A stretch of 54,869 bases of DNA from Streptomyces corynorhini (lineage in GTDB: Bacteria; Actinomycetota; Actinomycetes; Streptomycetales; Streptomycetaceae), in assembly GCF_003346515.1 (NCBI RefSeq), contig NZ_QQNA01000053.1:1-54869 (forward strand), written 5' to 3'. Both the position numbers and the translations under genes were made by a program. The notes beneath the pieces were generated by a model. It was given only the letters and a program-made list of their open reading frames with translations, was not told where the DNA came from and did not search any database. This document shows positions 26,296 to 36,770 of this stretch, piece after piece (positions within the stretch are counted from its first letter, which is position 1; each line of letters opens with the position of its first letter).

Positions 26296-27297
26296 TTACG
26301 CCGCGCGTCCGGCCGGGTACTCCGCGATCTCCCGCACCGGCGGACGCTCCTCCGTGTCCACCGCGTGCGTGTGCGGCGTGAACCCGTCCCCGTCCCGCTC
26401 GAACTGCGTCAGCCGCGGCCGCACCAGATGGCCCCGGGAGAGCCGCAGCTGCGCCGTACGGTAGATCGCCGCGGCCATCCGCCCCAGCGCCCGGTCGTCC
26501 TGATGGCGGTGGCGCCGTACCCCGACATCGACCTGCGCCAGCGCGTCGAGCCCCACCGTGTGCAACGCGTCCACCAGGAGCCCCAGCTCCACCCCGTACC
26601 CCACGGGGAACGGCAGCCGCTCCAGCAGCGAGCGCCGCGCCGCGTATTCCCCGCCCAGCGGCTGTACGAACCCGGCCAGCCGGGGCCAGTGCAGATTGAG
26701 CAGCGGGCGCGCCACCAGCTCGGTCACCCGCCCGCCCTGGCCGCCCGCAGGACCGCCGCCCTGCCCGCCGGTCCGGCCACCCTCGTGATCGCCGGTCTCT
26801 CCTGGCAGCGTCAGGGGGCGGTCGTACATCGCCTTCACGAACTGCACATCCGGCTCCGTCAGCAGCGGGCCGACGATCCCGGAGACGAAATCCGCCGAGA
26901 AATCGCGCAGATCCGCGTCCACGAAGCAGACGATGTCCCCGCGCGTCACCAGCAGCGACCGCCACAGCACCTCGCCCTTGCCGGGCAGCGCGGGCAGCCG
27001 CGGCAGTATCGCGTCCCGGTGCACCACCCGCGCCCCGGCCGCCGCCGCCACCTCGGACGTACGGTCGGTGGAGCCCGAGTCGATCACCACCAGCTCATCG
27101 ACCAGCCGGGCCTCCACCATCAGCTCACGCCGGATCACGGAGACGATCTCCCCGACCGTCTCCTCCTCGTCCAGCGCCGGAAGCACCACACTCACGGTGG
27201 CGCCCCGGGCGGCCTTCGCCGCCAGCAACTGGTCGAGCGTACGGTCGGTGGCTGACCAGGAACGCCTGGTCAGCCAGCGTTCCACCTCTTCCAGCAC
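26296..27297 (-). CDS. gpgS: Glucosyl-3-phosphoglycerate synthase
   Basis: 333-aa GT-A fold (GT81) enzyme that transfers glucose from a nucleotide sugar to 3-phosphoglycerate, the first step to glucosylglycerate. Motifs are VSVVLPALDEEETVGEIV, DELVVIDSGSTDRTSEVA, the DXD-like VCFVDADLRDF, PLGGEYAARRSLLERLPFP and the metal/acceptor region VGVRRHRHQDDRALGRMA. A ~25-residue Gly/Gln-rich insert (GGRTGGQGGGPAGGQGGR) interrupts the region before PLLNLHWPRL. It lies beside otsA, consistent with osmolyte synthesis. Confidence 0.93.
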   Translation of the reverse strand: MLEEVERWLTRRSWSATDRTLDQLLAAKAARGATVSVVLPALDEEETVGEIVSVIRRELMVEARLVDELVVIDSGSTDRTSEVAAAAGARVVHRDAILPRLPALPGKGEVLWRSLLVTRGDIVCFVDADLRDFSADFVSGIVGPLLTEPDVQFVKAMYDRPLTLPGETGDHEGGRTGGQGGGPAGGQGGRVTELVARPLLNLHWPRLAGFVQPLGGEYAARRSLLERLPFPVGYGVELGLLVDALHTVGLDALAQVDVGVRRHRHQDDRALGRMAAAIYRTAQLRLSRGHLVRPRLTQFERDGDGFTPHTHAVDTEERPPVREIAEYPAGRAA

Positions 27298-27456
27298 GTT
27301 CGGTACTCCCTGCGCTGATCCATAAAACGTGATCCATCTCGCGGTGCGGACGGCTATCTCAACCGTGCACTCCTTCGGTTACAGTCTTGAACAACGTCCT
27401 TGACCGCCGCATGCCGGGGTCGAGGGGGAAACAAAAGCACCGGACCCCAGGTCCGG

Positions 27457-27567
27457 CGCCATAGCGCTCATCCAGAGGGACTGAGGGAACGGCCCGTTGA
27501 AGTCCCGGCAACCCTCCCGCCGACCGCGAGGTCACGGTGGGGAAGGTGCCAATTCCGTCTCGTGGCG
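27457..27567 (+). promoter_or_regulatory. S-box (SAM-I type) riboswitch upstream of thrC
   Basis: Core elements appear in order: ATCCAGAGGGACTGAGGGA, ACGGCCC, TTGAAGTCCCGGCAACC, a variable hairpin, then AAGGTGCCAATTCC. These are the conserved SAM-binding blocks of the S-box family. CGCCA (27457-27461) and TGGCG (27563-27567) can close the element. Downstream, GCGAGG...CCTCGC can enclose the ribosome site, which suggests translational control. Confidence 0.9.
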
Positions 27568-27609
27568 AAGTACGTCGCGAGGAAGATGAGGAGAAAGGGC
27601 CTCGCCTCC

Positions 27610-28917
27610 ATGGCTGTGCAGACCGTCCAGAACGGCACCGGCGCCAACGCCGCCGGCACCACCGTCGACCTCGGACCCGCCGCCGCGCTCTCGTGCCGCG
27701 AATGCGGAGAGCGGTTCGACCTCGGCCCCATCTTCGCCTGTGCGAGCTGTTTCGGGCCGCTCGAAGTCGCGTACGACCTGCCGAGCGGCACCCCCGACGA
27801 GCTGAAGAAGCGCATCGCCGCGGGACCCGACAACATCTGGCGCTACGCGCCGCTGCTGCCCGTCCCCGCCGACGTCGCCTCGAAGCCGAACATCAACCCC
27901 GGCTTCACCAAGCTCGTCAAGGCCGACAATCTCGCCCGTGAGCTGGGCATCACCGGCTCGCTGCACGTCAAGGACGACTCCGGCAACCCGACGCACTCCT
28001 TCAAGGACCGCGTCGTGGCCATCGCCGTCGAGGCCGCCCGCGCCTTCGGCTTCACCACGCTCTCCTGCTCCTCCACCGGCAACCTCGCGGGCGCGGTCGG
28101 CGCGGCTGCCGCCCGCGCCGGTTTCCGCTCCTGCGTGTTCATCCCGCACGACCTGGAGCAGGGCAAGGTCGTCATGGCCGCGGTGTACGGCGGGGACCTG
28201 GTCGGCATCGAGGGCAACTACGACGACGTGAACCGTTTCTGCTCCGAGCTGATCGGCGACCCGCTCGGCGAGGGCTGGGGCTTCGTCAACGTCAACCTCC
28301 GGCCGTACTACGGCGAGGGCTCCAAGACCCTCGCGTACGAGATCTGCGAGCAGCTCGGCTGGCGCCTGCCCGACCAGCTCGTCATCCCGATCGCCTCGGG
28401 ATCGCAGCTCACGAAGATCGACAAGGGTCTTCAGGAGCTGATCAAGCTCGGTCTGGTCGAGGACAAGCCGTACAAGATCTTCGGCGCCCAGGCCAAGGGC
28501 TGCTCGCCGGTCTCGACCGCCTTCAAGGCGGGCCACGACGTCGTACGGCCGCAGAAGCCCGACACCATCGCCAAGTCGCTGGCGATCGGCAACCCGGCCG
28601 ACGGACCGTACGTCCTGGACATCGCCCGCCGTACCGGCGGCGCCGTCGAGGACGTCGACGACGAGCAGATCGTCGACGCGATCAAGCTGCTGGCGCGCAC
28701 CGAGGGGATCTTCGCCGAGACGGCGGGCGGGGTCACCGTGGGCGTCACGAAGAAGCTCATCGAGTCCGGGCTCCTCGACCCGACCCTCACCACCGTCGTC
28801 CTGAACACAGGCGACGGGCTGAAGACCCTCGACGCCGTGGCGCCGACGACCGGACCGACCGCGACCATCCGCCCGAGCCTCGACGCGTTCCGCGACGCGG
28901 GCCTCGCGGCGAGCTGA
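27610..28917 (+). CDS. thrC: Threonine synthase
   Basis: 435-aa PLP enzyme converting O-phosphohomoserine to threonine. The N-terminal zinc-ribbon-like part ([20 protein letters not shown]) is typical of the long actinobacterial form. The PLP lysine is in [15 protein letters not shown], and the phosphate-binding Gly/Ser loop in [23 protein letters not shown] 27610 is chosen because the upstream in-frame sequence is the riboswitch. The gene is preceded by an S-box riboswitch, linking threonine synthesis to SAM or methionine status. Confidence 0.96.
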   Translation: MAVQTVQNGTGANAAGTTVDLGPAAALSCRECGERFDLGPIFACASCFGPLEVAYDLPSGTPDELKKRIAAGPDNIWRYAPLLPVPADVASKPNINPGFTKLVKADNLARELGITGSLHVKDDSGNPTHSFKDRVVAIAVEAARAFGFTTLSCSSTGNLAGAVGAAAARAGFRSCVFIPHDLEQGKVVMAAVYGGDLVGIEGNYDDVNRFCSELIGDPLGEGWGFVNVNLRPYYGEGSKTLAYEICEQLGWRLPDQLVIPIASGSQLTKIDKGLQELIKLGLVEDKPYKIFGAQAKGCSPVSTAFKAGHDVVRPQKPDTIAKSLAIGNPADGPYVLDIARRTGGAVEDVDDEQIVDAIKLLARTEGIFAETAGGVTVGVTKKLIESGLLDPTLTTVVLNTGDGLKTLDAVAPTTGPTATIRPSLDAFRDAGLAAS

Positions 28918-29100
28918 GGCCCGGGACTTCCCCCGAGGACGTCCTCGGGCGTCCTCGCGGCGTCCTCGGATTCCGCGGGCTTTTCCGGCTGGCTCGCGGG
29001 CTCGCAGGCTCGCGAGTTCGTGGGCTTCCGCAGACTTTCAGCAGGCTCGCGGGCTTCCGCGGCCTTACCCAGGCTTCCGCAGAAAGGCAGGGCACCCGTC
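28918..29100. repeat. Degenerate GCTCGCGGGCT-type repeat between thrC and the MoaD-like gene
   Basis: Multiple imperfect copies of GGCTCGCGGGCTT and GTCCTCGGGCGTCCTCG are present. No reading frame or terminator is obvious. Confidence 0.5.
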
Positions 29101-29376
29101 ATGAGCGTCAAGGTCCGTATCCCCACCATCCTCCGTACCTACACCGCGGGACAGGCCGAGGTCCCGGCGGAGGGCGCCACCCTCTCCGAGGTCATCCAGT
29201 CCCTGGAGAGCAACCATCCGGGCATCGCCGCCCGCGTCCTGGACGACCAGGGCAAGCTGCGCCGCTTCGTGAACGTGTACGTGAACGACGACGACGTCCG
29301 GTTCGAGCAGGGCCTGGAGACCGCCACCCCCGCGGGCGCCGGCATCTCGATCATCCCGGCCGTCGCGGGAGGCTGA
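29101..29376 (+). CDS. MoaD/ThiS family ubiquitin-like sulfur carrier
   Basis: 91-aa beta-grasp protein ending in the diglycine AVAGG, the site of thiocarboxylation and adenylation. The middle ([14 protein letters not shown]) is like CysO and archaeal SAMP proteins. It probably carries sulfide for cysteine, cofactor or tRNA thiolation. It follows thrC by 183 nt, an association seen in other Streptomyces. GAAAGG lies before ATG 29101, and a strong terminator follows. Confidence 0.92.
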   Translation: MSVKVRIPTILRTYTAGQAEVPAEGATLSEVIQSLESNHPGIAARVLDDQGKLRRFVNVYVNDDDVRFEQGLETATPAGAGISIIPAVAGG

Positions 29377-29422
29377 CTCTCCGTACGCGCACCCCGGGTG
29401 CCGCGTACTCCCCGTCACCGGC

Positions 29423-29457
29423 ATGGCCCTCTCCGCGGCAGAAGCGGAGGGGGCCAT
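29423..29457 (+). terminator. Strong hairpin terminator after the sulfur-carrier gene
   Basis: A 14-bp stem (29423-29436 with 29444-29457, one G-U pair, 7-nt loop) is followed by TTCTG. Confidence 0.85.
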
Positions 29458-29662
29458 TCTGCATGGTTGAGCGCGATAGAGTAGGGGAAGGCCCCTCCGT
29501 CGATCTTGATCGGCGCACGCGAGAACGCGACAACATGGGACCGATCTCCGGATGGCCTTTGCGCGTTAGATGCGCTTTGCCCGGCCCGACTTGCCCTGGA
29601 TCGCAGCGAATTCAACGCTATGCGAGTTCGGCCACCCCCAGATTTCTCCGCCGATTGCCCTG

Positions 29663-29690
29663 TTGCAGAGGGCAGTTGGGCAGATACATT
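29663..29690 (+). promoter_or_regulatory. Promoter and 5' leader of the cold-shock gene
   Basis: TTGCAG (29663-29668), a 16-bp spacer and TACATT (29685-29690) would give a ~60-nt leader before ATG 29760. The region 29458-29660 is richer in A/T than its surroundings but holds no supported gene. Confidence 0.5.
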
Positions 29691-29759
29691 CAGCGGCGGT
29701 CGATGCGTTCCGGCGCGAAGTGTGGCCCCGTGCAAGGGCCAGTAATAGGGGAGTTAGGC

Positions 29760-29963
29760 ATGGCTCAGGGCACCGTCAAGTGGTTCAACGCGGAGAAGGG
29801 CTACGGCTTCATCGCGGTAGACGGTGGTGCGGATGTTTTCGTCCACTACAGCGCGATTCAGATGGACGGCTACCGCACCCTTGAAGAAGGTCAGCGAGTG
29901 GAGTTCGAGATCTCGCAGGGCCAGAAGGGTCCGCAGGCTGACATGGTCAAGCTCGCCGTCTGA
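29760..29963 (+). CDS. Cold-shock protein (CspA family)
   Basis: 67-aa single-domain OB-fold RNA chaperone. RNP1 (KGYGFIAV) and RNP2 (VFVHYSAI) are intact, with [17 protein letters not shown] at the N-terminus. It binds single-stranded RNA or DNA and melts secondary structure. ATG 29760 has GGGGAG upstream. It is monocistronic, flanked by strong terminators, and lies next to groEL as in S. coelicolor. Confidence 0.97.
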   Translation: MAQGTVKWFNAEKGYGFIAVDGGADVFVHYSAIQMDGYRTLEEGQRVEFEISQGQKGPQADMVKLAV

Positions 29964-30004
29964 CCCGGCGCGATCGGCCACCGACGCACTCACGACACAT
30001 CGCA

Positions 30005-30069
30005 CGTCACTCACGCCCGTGGGGCCCGCATCCAGAACATGGATGCGGGCCCCACGCGCGTGAGTGACG
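30005..30069 (+). terminator. Very long hairpin terminator
   Basis: 29-bp arms (30005-30033 and 30041-30069) match at 28 positions with a 7-nt loop. It ends the cold-shock transcript and insulates the groEL promoter. Confidence 0.9.
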
Positions 30070-30102
30070 TCTCCCCCTCGGTACCACGATGCCCTGCGGG
30101 CG

Positions 30103-31917
<1,815 letters not shown>

Positions 31918-31959
31918 TCCGACCGGGGCCCCGGCCCCAGCGGATCGACTTGTCCTGAC

Positions 31960-32024
31960 CGAGGGCGGCATTCCTTCTGGCAGTCTGCGGATTTCCGCAG
32001 TCCGCGGAGGGGATGCCGCCCTCG
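31960..32024 (+). terminator. groEL terminator, nested hairpin
   Basis: The outer 12-bp perfect stem CGAGGGCGGCAT (31960-31971/32013-32024) encloses an inner CTGCGG/CCGCAG hairpin and is followed by a T-rich run. Downstream, TTCCGTACCC is repeated twice. Confidence 0.85.
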
Positions 32025-32194
32025 GGCTTTTCCGTACCCTTCCGTACCCTTCCGGGTCTTTCGGGCCTTTCGGTGTCGCGGTCGTGGGAAGTGACCTCGA
32101 CGGTCAGCTGGGCGTGATCAGCTGGACTGGGGGGGCATGGCGGCGCCTCCTCCCCTGTGTGGTGCCCTGCTTTCGGTACGGGTGAGCTGACGAG

Positions 32195-32950
32195 TCACGC
32201 CCGGGTCCGCGCGTTCGCGGGGTCGGGGGCGCACAGCCAGCCGTTGACGGCGAAGCGGCTGTCCGCGTGCCGCTTGCCCGGACAGCTGACCGGCCGTACC
32301 TCGTGCCAGGCGGTGGGGCGGAAGAAGACGATGCTGTCGTGCTCGGGCTCCCAGTCCCGCCAGGTGTGCTCCTGCCACGCTCCGGTGGTCCCGGTGTGCA
32401 GGGGGAGGGCCGCGTCGAACATCCGCAGCTCGCCGCCGTCGAACGGCCGGGGCGTGCGGTGCAGGTAGTACACGAACGTGAGCAGACGCCTGGGGGAGAA
32501 CTCGGCGGTGGAGTCCTGGTGCGCCCGGTAGAAGTCACCGTCGTTGTGGACGTTGAGGGTGTAGTCGGGTTCCGTATACCGGCAGGAGACTCCCAGCGTG
32601 TGCTCGACCGCCTCCACCACCTCGTCGATGGCCGACATCAACTCGGGTGCGGTGAAGTCCTGGTGGGACCGGGAGCTGCGGAAGTCGGGGACCAGCTCGT
32701 GGTCCCGGATCGTGGAGGGCTGCCACGCGTCGTCGGTGGCGGCGACGGCGCGCTCCAGCAACGCGTCGGCCGTCCGCTCGCCCAGGAACTGGGTGATACG
32801 GCAGACCGTCACGGGAAGCCGCCAGATCGCGTCCGTGCTCACGGGGGACGGCTGATCCGTCGCCTCGGGCGCTTCGGCGGGTGGCGGCACGGCGGTGTCC
32901 TGCCGTGCTGTGGTGGTGTCCTGCTGTGCTGTGGTGTTCTGGCGTGCCAT
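32195..32950 (-). CDS. 2OG-Fe(II) oxygenase, prolyl-hydroxylase-like fold
   Basis: 251 aa. The C-terminal double-stranded beta-helix (about 125-245) has the facial triad H144-x-D146 (YRAHQDSTAEF) and H216 (TAWHEVRPV), with R232 (SRFAVNGW) placed to bind 2-oxoglutarate. This fits the PF13640-type dioxygenases that include prolyl 4-hydroxylases. The first 40 residues are a Gln/Thr/Pro-rich tail with QDTT repeats. ATG 32950 follows the S74-like gene by 38 nt on the same strand, so it is probably the last gene of that operon. The Pro-rich neighbour protein is a possible substrate (inference). Confidence 0.82.
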   Translation of the reverse strand: MARQNTTAQQDTTTARQDTAVPPPAEAPEATDQPSPVSTDAIWRLPVTVCRITQFLGERTADALLERAVAATDDAWQPSTIRDHELVPDFRSSRSHQDFTAPELMSAIDEVVEAVEHTLGVSCRYTEPDYTLNVHNDGDFYRAHQDSTAEFSPRRLLTFVYYLHRTPRPFDGGELRMFDAALPLHTGTTGAWQEHTWRDWEPEHDSIVFFRPTAWHEVRPVSCPGKRHADSRFAVNGWLCAPDPANARTRA

Positions 32951-32988
32951 GGTGTCCTGCCTCGTCGTGGTGTCCGGCCCTCGGTCGG

Positions 32989-33489
32989 TCACGCGGCCCC
33001 GGGTTCGTCGTCGGCGCTCGCCGCTTCCCGCAGGCGCTCCACCTCGGCGGTGAGTTCTTCCACGCGGCGGTTGAGGGCCTGGACGCACACCAGGGCGACG
33101 CCGAGGCCGTCGACCACGGGGATGGTGGTGTCGTCCTGGTGGAAGCCGAAGGCGGCGTGCCAGTCCTGGGCCATCGGCCCGAGGTGGCGTACGCCTTCGG
33201 GCTCCCAGAGGTAGCGCCAGGTGCTGACGGGCAGCGCGGCCACGGTTGCCAGGACCGCGTGGCCGTTGACCGCGCCGATCGGAGCGGCGGGGGTCACGGG
33301 GGCGGCTGGGGCGACGGGGGCGACGAGGGTGGCTGGGGTGGTCGGGGTGACCGGAGCGGCCGGGGCGACGGCGGCTTCTGGGGCGGCTGGGGCGGCCGGG
33401 GCCATGGCGGATTCCGGCGGCGCGTCGGCCGAACGGCCGCCCGTGGCACGGCGATCGGCGGCCCCGGACCGCCGGGGGAAGATCCGCAT
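32989..33489 (-). CDS. Pro/Ala-rich protein with C-terminal S74-type chaperone half-domain
   Basis: 166 aa. Residues about 25-75 are a Pro/Ala/Val/Thr repeat (APAAPVTPTTPAT, APVAPAAPVTPAAP). The rest (LPVSTWRYLWEPEGVRHLGP, MAQDWHAAFGF, then a coiled-coil RRVEELTAEVERLRE) is the second half of the S74 intramolecular-chaperone domain of phage tail fibres. The first half, SDSGLKRDVVPVDWS, is encoded at the end of the preceding gene in another frame, two bases upstream. No signal peptide is present. It has the look of a split fibre or trimerisation module. Confidence 0.75.
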   Translation of the reverse strand: MRIFPRRSGAADRRATGGRSADAPPESAMAPAAPAAPEAAVAPAAPVTPTTPATLVAPVAPAAPVTPAAPIGAVNGHAVLATVAALPVSTWRYLWEPEGVRHLGPMAQDWHAAFGFHQDDTTIPVVDGLGVALVCVQALNRRVEELTAEVERLREAASADDEPGAA

Positions 33490-33491
33490 CC

Positions 33492-34043
33492 CTACCGGCT
33501 CCAGTCGACCGGGACCACGTCCCGCTTGAGCCCGCTGTCGCTGCAGATGCTGCACGGGGCTCCCGGGACGCCGGGGCCCTGGTCGATCCCGATGGTGATC
33601 GCCCCGTGCGCCCCGGCCGGGGCGTGGACGCCGTCGCCGACCATCGCGGCTTCGTAACCGCCCAGCAGCTCCTGGACGGTTCCGACACCCAGGTTCTCCG
33701 GGGCGGTGATCGCGGCCACGCCGTCGTAGTCGGTGTACGCGGCCCCCAGGGTCCGGCCGCCGATGGTGGCGAAGACGATCCTGGCGCCGCGGATGGGCTC
33801 CCCGGTCACCGCGTCGGCCGCCATCGCGTGGAGGTTCTCCAACTGCATCTGGGTGACGTTCAGGCTGCCCTGGCTCGCCGTGAGCCTGGTCGGCTTCAGG
33901 CTCGGGCACTCCGCCCCGCTGCACGGCGCGTTCGACGGCGCGTCCGACGGAGCCGCCGCGGACGCGGTGACTCCGCTCCCCGCGCCCAGCGATGCCAGAG
34001 CCGCGGCCATCACCGCGATGGTCTTGCGTCCTGTGAAACTCAT
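33492..34043 (-). CDS. Exported protein with Ig/CNA_B-like domain and S74 N-terminal motif
   Basis: 183 aa. ATG 34043 has GGGAGTGG upstream and opens a signal peptide (MSFTGRKTIAVMAAALASLG to TASAAA). The mature protein has a beta-rich carboxypeptidase-regulatory or CNA_B-like repeat (ADAVTGEPIRGARIVFATIG, YTDYDGVAAITAPENLG) and ends in CSICSDSGLKRDVVPVDWSR. That ending is the start of an S74 chaperone domain, here cut off by a stop codon. Four Cys residues may form disulfides. The product should be secreted. Confidence 0.75.
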   Translation of the reverse strand: MSFTGRKTIAVMAAALASLGAGSGVTASAAAPSDAPSNAPCSGAECPSLKPTRLTASQGSLNVTQMQLENLHAMAADAVTGEPIRGARIVFATIGGRTLGAAYTDYDGVAAITAPENLGVGTVQELLGGYEAAMVGDGVHAPAGAHGAITIGIDQGPGVPGAPCSICSDSGLKRDVVPVDWSR

Positions 34044-34364
34044 GTCCACTCCCATGGGAACTGCCCGAGCGGGCGCGTCCGTACCGGTGAGGACAGCCGG
34101 GGCTGCCGGGACGGCGGCGGACACGGGCTCAAGCACGTACGGCACACACGACGGGTGCCGCCCTCCTCGGACGGCGCACCGAACGTATCCACGCCCATCG
34201 GGCCCAACCGGCCGACCATCGTGAGTTAGCGCGATCTGATGAACGGTCGGCAGGGCGGTGACGAACGCGAGCGACCCGGACAAACCAATGAGCGAGCGCC
34301 GAAGAAGGCGTCACGAGACCGGCGTGCCGAGGCGGGGACCGGTTCCTCGCGGGGTCGGCGGCCC

Positions 34365-34414
34365 TTGATAAACGGAACGGTGTTCCGTATCGTATTAAGC
34401 GGAACGACGTTCCG
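34365..34414 (+). promoter_or_regulatory. Promoter with twin palindromic operators for the aldo/keto reductase
   Basis: TTGATA (34365-34370), a 17-bp spacer and TATCGT (34388-34393) form a good promoter. Operator 1, ACGGAAC-ggt-GTTCCGT (34372-34388), fills the spacer. Operator 2, CGGAAC-gac-GTTCCG (34400-34414), covers the transcription start. Centres are 27 bp apart. The arrangement is that of a TetR-type repressor, but no regulator gene adjoins. 34044-34364 holds nothing else I can support. Confidence 0.8.
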
Positions 34415-34466
34415 TTTGCGTGGGCGCGAGGTGTCGACGCGGGCACCCCAGCACAGGAGGAGCACC

Positions 34467-35495
34467 ATGAAGTACCGCACACTGGGCCGGACCGGCATCA
34501 AGGTCAGCCCGTACTGCCTGGGCGCGATGATGTTCGGCGCCCTGGGCAATCCCGACCACGACGACTCGATCCGCATCATCCACAAGGCACTGGACGCGGG
34601 CGTCAACTTCATCGACACCGCCGATGTCTACTCGCGCGGCGAGTCGGAGGAGATCGTCGGCAAGGCCCTCAAGGGCCGCCGGGACAACGTCGTCCTCGCC
34701 ACCAAGGCCCACCTCCCCATGGGGGACGACCCCAACCAGCAGGGCAACTCGCGCCGTTGGCTGGTGCGCTCGCTGGACGACTCGCTGCGCAGGCTCGGTA
34801 CCGACTACGTCGACCTGTTCCAGCTGCACAGGCCCGCACCGGACACCGACGTGGAGGAGAGCCTCGCGGCCCTCACCGACCTGATGCGCGCGGGCAAGAT
34901 CCGCGCCATCGGCGCCTCGTCCTTCCCCGCGTCCGACATGGTCGAGGCGCAGTGGGTCGCCGAGCGGCGCGGCCTGCGACCGTTCCGCACCGAGCAGCCG
35001 CCGTACTCGATCCTCACCCGGGGCATCGAGCGCGAGGTCCTGCCCGTCTGCGAGCGCTACGGCATGGGCACCCTGGTGTGGAGCCCCCTCGCGGGCGGCC
35101 TGCTCACCGGCCGTTACCGCAAGGGCGAGCAGGCGGAAACCCACCGCGCCCGCTACGGCTTCAAGCACCTGACCGACGAGCGCAGGCTCGACGCCGTCGA
35201 GCAGCTCATCCCGCTCGCCGAAGAGGCCGGAATGCCGCTGACGCACCTGGCGATGGCCTTCGCCATCGCCCACCCCGGCGTCACCTCCGCCATCATCGGA
35301 CCGCGCACCATGGAGCACCTCGACAATCTCCTCGCAGGTGCCGGGACCACCCTCAGCGAGGAGATCCTCGACCGCATCGACGCCATCGTGCCTCCCGGCA
35401 CCGACATCGGAACCCTCGACATGGCCTACGACCCGCCGGCCATCCAGCGGACCGCGCTGCGCCGCAGGCCGGTCGGCGAGCGCGCCGCCGCCTGA
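34467..35495 (+). CDS. Aldo/keto reductase
   Basis: 342-aa NADPH-dependent TIM-barrel oxidoreductase. The N-terminus is MKYRTLGRTGIKVSPYCLG, with the active-site Asp/Tyr in FIDTADVYSRGESEEIVG, the Lys in VVLATKAHLPMG, and His in YVDLFQLHRPAPDT. The C-terminal NADPH-binding region is TSAIIGPRTMEHLDNLLAG. It reduces carbonyl compounds; the substrate is unknown. The ribosome site CAGGAGGAG lies before ATG 34467. Expression should respond to whatever releases the repressor from the two upstream operators. Confidence 0.94.
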   Translation: MKYRTLGRTGIKVSPYCLGAMMFGALGNPDHDDSIRIIHKALDAGVNFIDTADVYSRGESEEIVGKALKGRRDNVVLATKAHLPMGDDPNQQGNSRRWLVRSLDDSLRRLGTDYVDLFQLHRPAPDTDVEESLAALTDLMRAGKIRAIGASSFPASDMVEAQWVAERRGLRPFRTEQPPYSILTRGIEREVLPVCERYGMGTLVWSPLAGGLLTGRYRKGEQAETHRARYGFKHLTDERRLDAVEQLIPLAEEAGMPLTHLAMAFAIAHPGVTSAIIGPRTMEHLDNLLAGAGTTLSEEILDRIDAIVPPGTDIGTLDMAYDPPAIQRTALRRRPVGERAAA

Positions 35496-35544
35496 CCGCG
35501 TACCCGCGAACGGGTGCTCAGTCGAACGGGCGCCGAGCCCGAAG

Positions 35545-35698
35545 GTGTTCGGTCGGCGGGCGTTCGGTCGGTGGGTGCCCAGTTGGCGGGTGTGCGGTCC
35601 GCGGGTGTGCGGTCGACGGGTGTGCGGTCGACGGGTGTGCGGTCCGCGACCTTGCGGCCAGCGACCTTTCAGTCCGCGGGCGTTCAGTCGGCGGGCGT
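35545..35698. repeat. 15-bp tandem repeat between the reductase and the next gene
   Basis: About ten degenerate copies of CGGGTGTGCGGTCGA; the central copies are identical. The array fills the gap between convergent genes and lies outside any supported frame. Confidence 0.8.
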
Positions 35699-36664
35699 TC
35701 AGGAGCCGGTGGTGCCGTCCGTCAGCCGGACCGTGCCGAGGATCTCGCGGACCGTCGCGTCGGGGACCTCGTCGTCGACACCCTTCGCGCCGTGGAAGGT
35801 CCAGGAGACGAAGTCACCCTTGGAGTTCTTGAAGGCGAAGGCCGTGGCCTTGCCGTCCGTGTCGCACTTGCCGCTCCGGTCGGCACCGGAGGACTCGGAC
35901 GTCGCCAGACTGCCCTTGATGCCGGAGGCGGTGGTGTACGACGCCACGGGGCCGTTGGAGATCTTCGTCCGGTCGGGCTGCGCATACCGCCCGTACACCC
36001 ACAGTTCGGCGTTCTTCCGGGCCGCCTCCGCGACGTCCTTGGCGCTGTTCTCGCTCCTGGAGCCGGCCGAGGCGAGCGCGGTGTCCTCGTCGACGCCGTC
36101 CTTGTTGTCGTCGGACGCGCACCACTTCTCCTTGAGCACCGCGGGCGCGGCGAAGCCGACGAGGATCTTCTCCTCGTCGCCGCCCTCGACGGCGTAACTG
36201 GCCCAGGTCGCCGCCTTGCGGTCCCACTCGGGGGGCACGTCGAAGGCGATGCCGGTCTTCGGATTGACCACGGTCTTCCAGCCCGCGACGACCGGCTTCG
36301 GCTCCCCCGAGGAGCGCGCCGGAGGCCCGGAGGGCGACGGCGACACGTCCGTCGCCTCGTCCTTCCTGGTGCCGTCCTCGCCGCTGTCGCGGCCGAGGAC
36401 CAGCCACCCGGTGACACCGGCGGTCATCAGGACGGCGGCCACCGCGACCAGGGCGACGACCATGGTCCTGCGGCGGTCGCCGCCCCCCTCCTCACCCCCG
36501 CCGCCGCTACCGCTGTCGCCATCGCCGCCGGGGCCACCGTTGGGGCCACCGCCGGGGCCGGCCGTCACCGTCGGGGCGTCCCAGGGCGCGGGCCGCAGGT
36601 ACGGGTTCGCGCTCGGGGGCTGCTGCCGCGGCTCGTTACCCGACGGCTGCTGTCCTTGCCACAT
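35699..36664 (-). CDS. Membrane-anchored hypothetical protein
   Basis: 321 aa. The cytoplasmic N-terminus is Pro/Gln/Gly-rich (about 1-65). One membrane helix lies at about 68-92 (MVVALVAVAAVLMTAGVTGW), then an Asp/Ser/Pro linker and an extracellular domain (about 125-315) with KTGIAFDVPPEWDRKAATW and Cys residues that may form disulfides. The organisation is common in Streptomyces proteins of unknown function. It is divergent from the VTC operon, with the PHO-box-like array between them, so it may share that control. Confidence 0.8.
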   Translation of the reverse strand: MWQGQQPSGNEPRQQPPSANPYLRPAPWDAPTVTAGPGGGPNGGPGGDGDSGSGGGGEEGGGDRRRTMVVALVAVAAVLMTAGVTGWLVLGRDSGEDGTRKDEATDVSPSPSGPPARSSGEPKPVVAGWKTVVNPKTGIAFDVPPEWDRKAATWASYAVEGGDEEKILVGFAAPAVLKEKWCASDDNKDGVDEDTALASAGSRSENSAKDVAEAARKNAELWVYGRYAQPDRTKISNGPVASYTTASGIKGSLATSESSGADRSGKCDTDGKATAFAFKNSKGDFVSWTFHGAKGVDDEVPDATVREILGTVRLTDGTTGS

Positions 36665-36770
36665 AAGGGAGTTCCTGATCCATCGGTCCGGGCGGGAGCA
36701 GCGACCAGGATAGGCGGCGGGGATCAGGGAACGGAGGGGACGAGAGGCGACAGATCGGGACAGCGCATTC

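Noticed and set aside
29463..29759. N-terminal extension of the cold-shock protein
   Set aside because: CspA-type proteins begin at MAQGTVKWF. The upstream reading crosses the promoter and leader.
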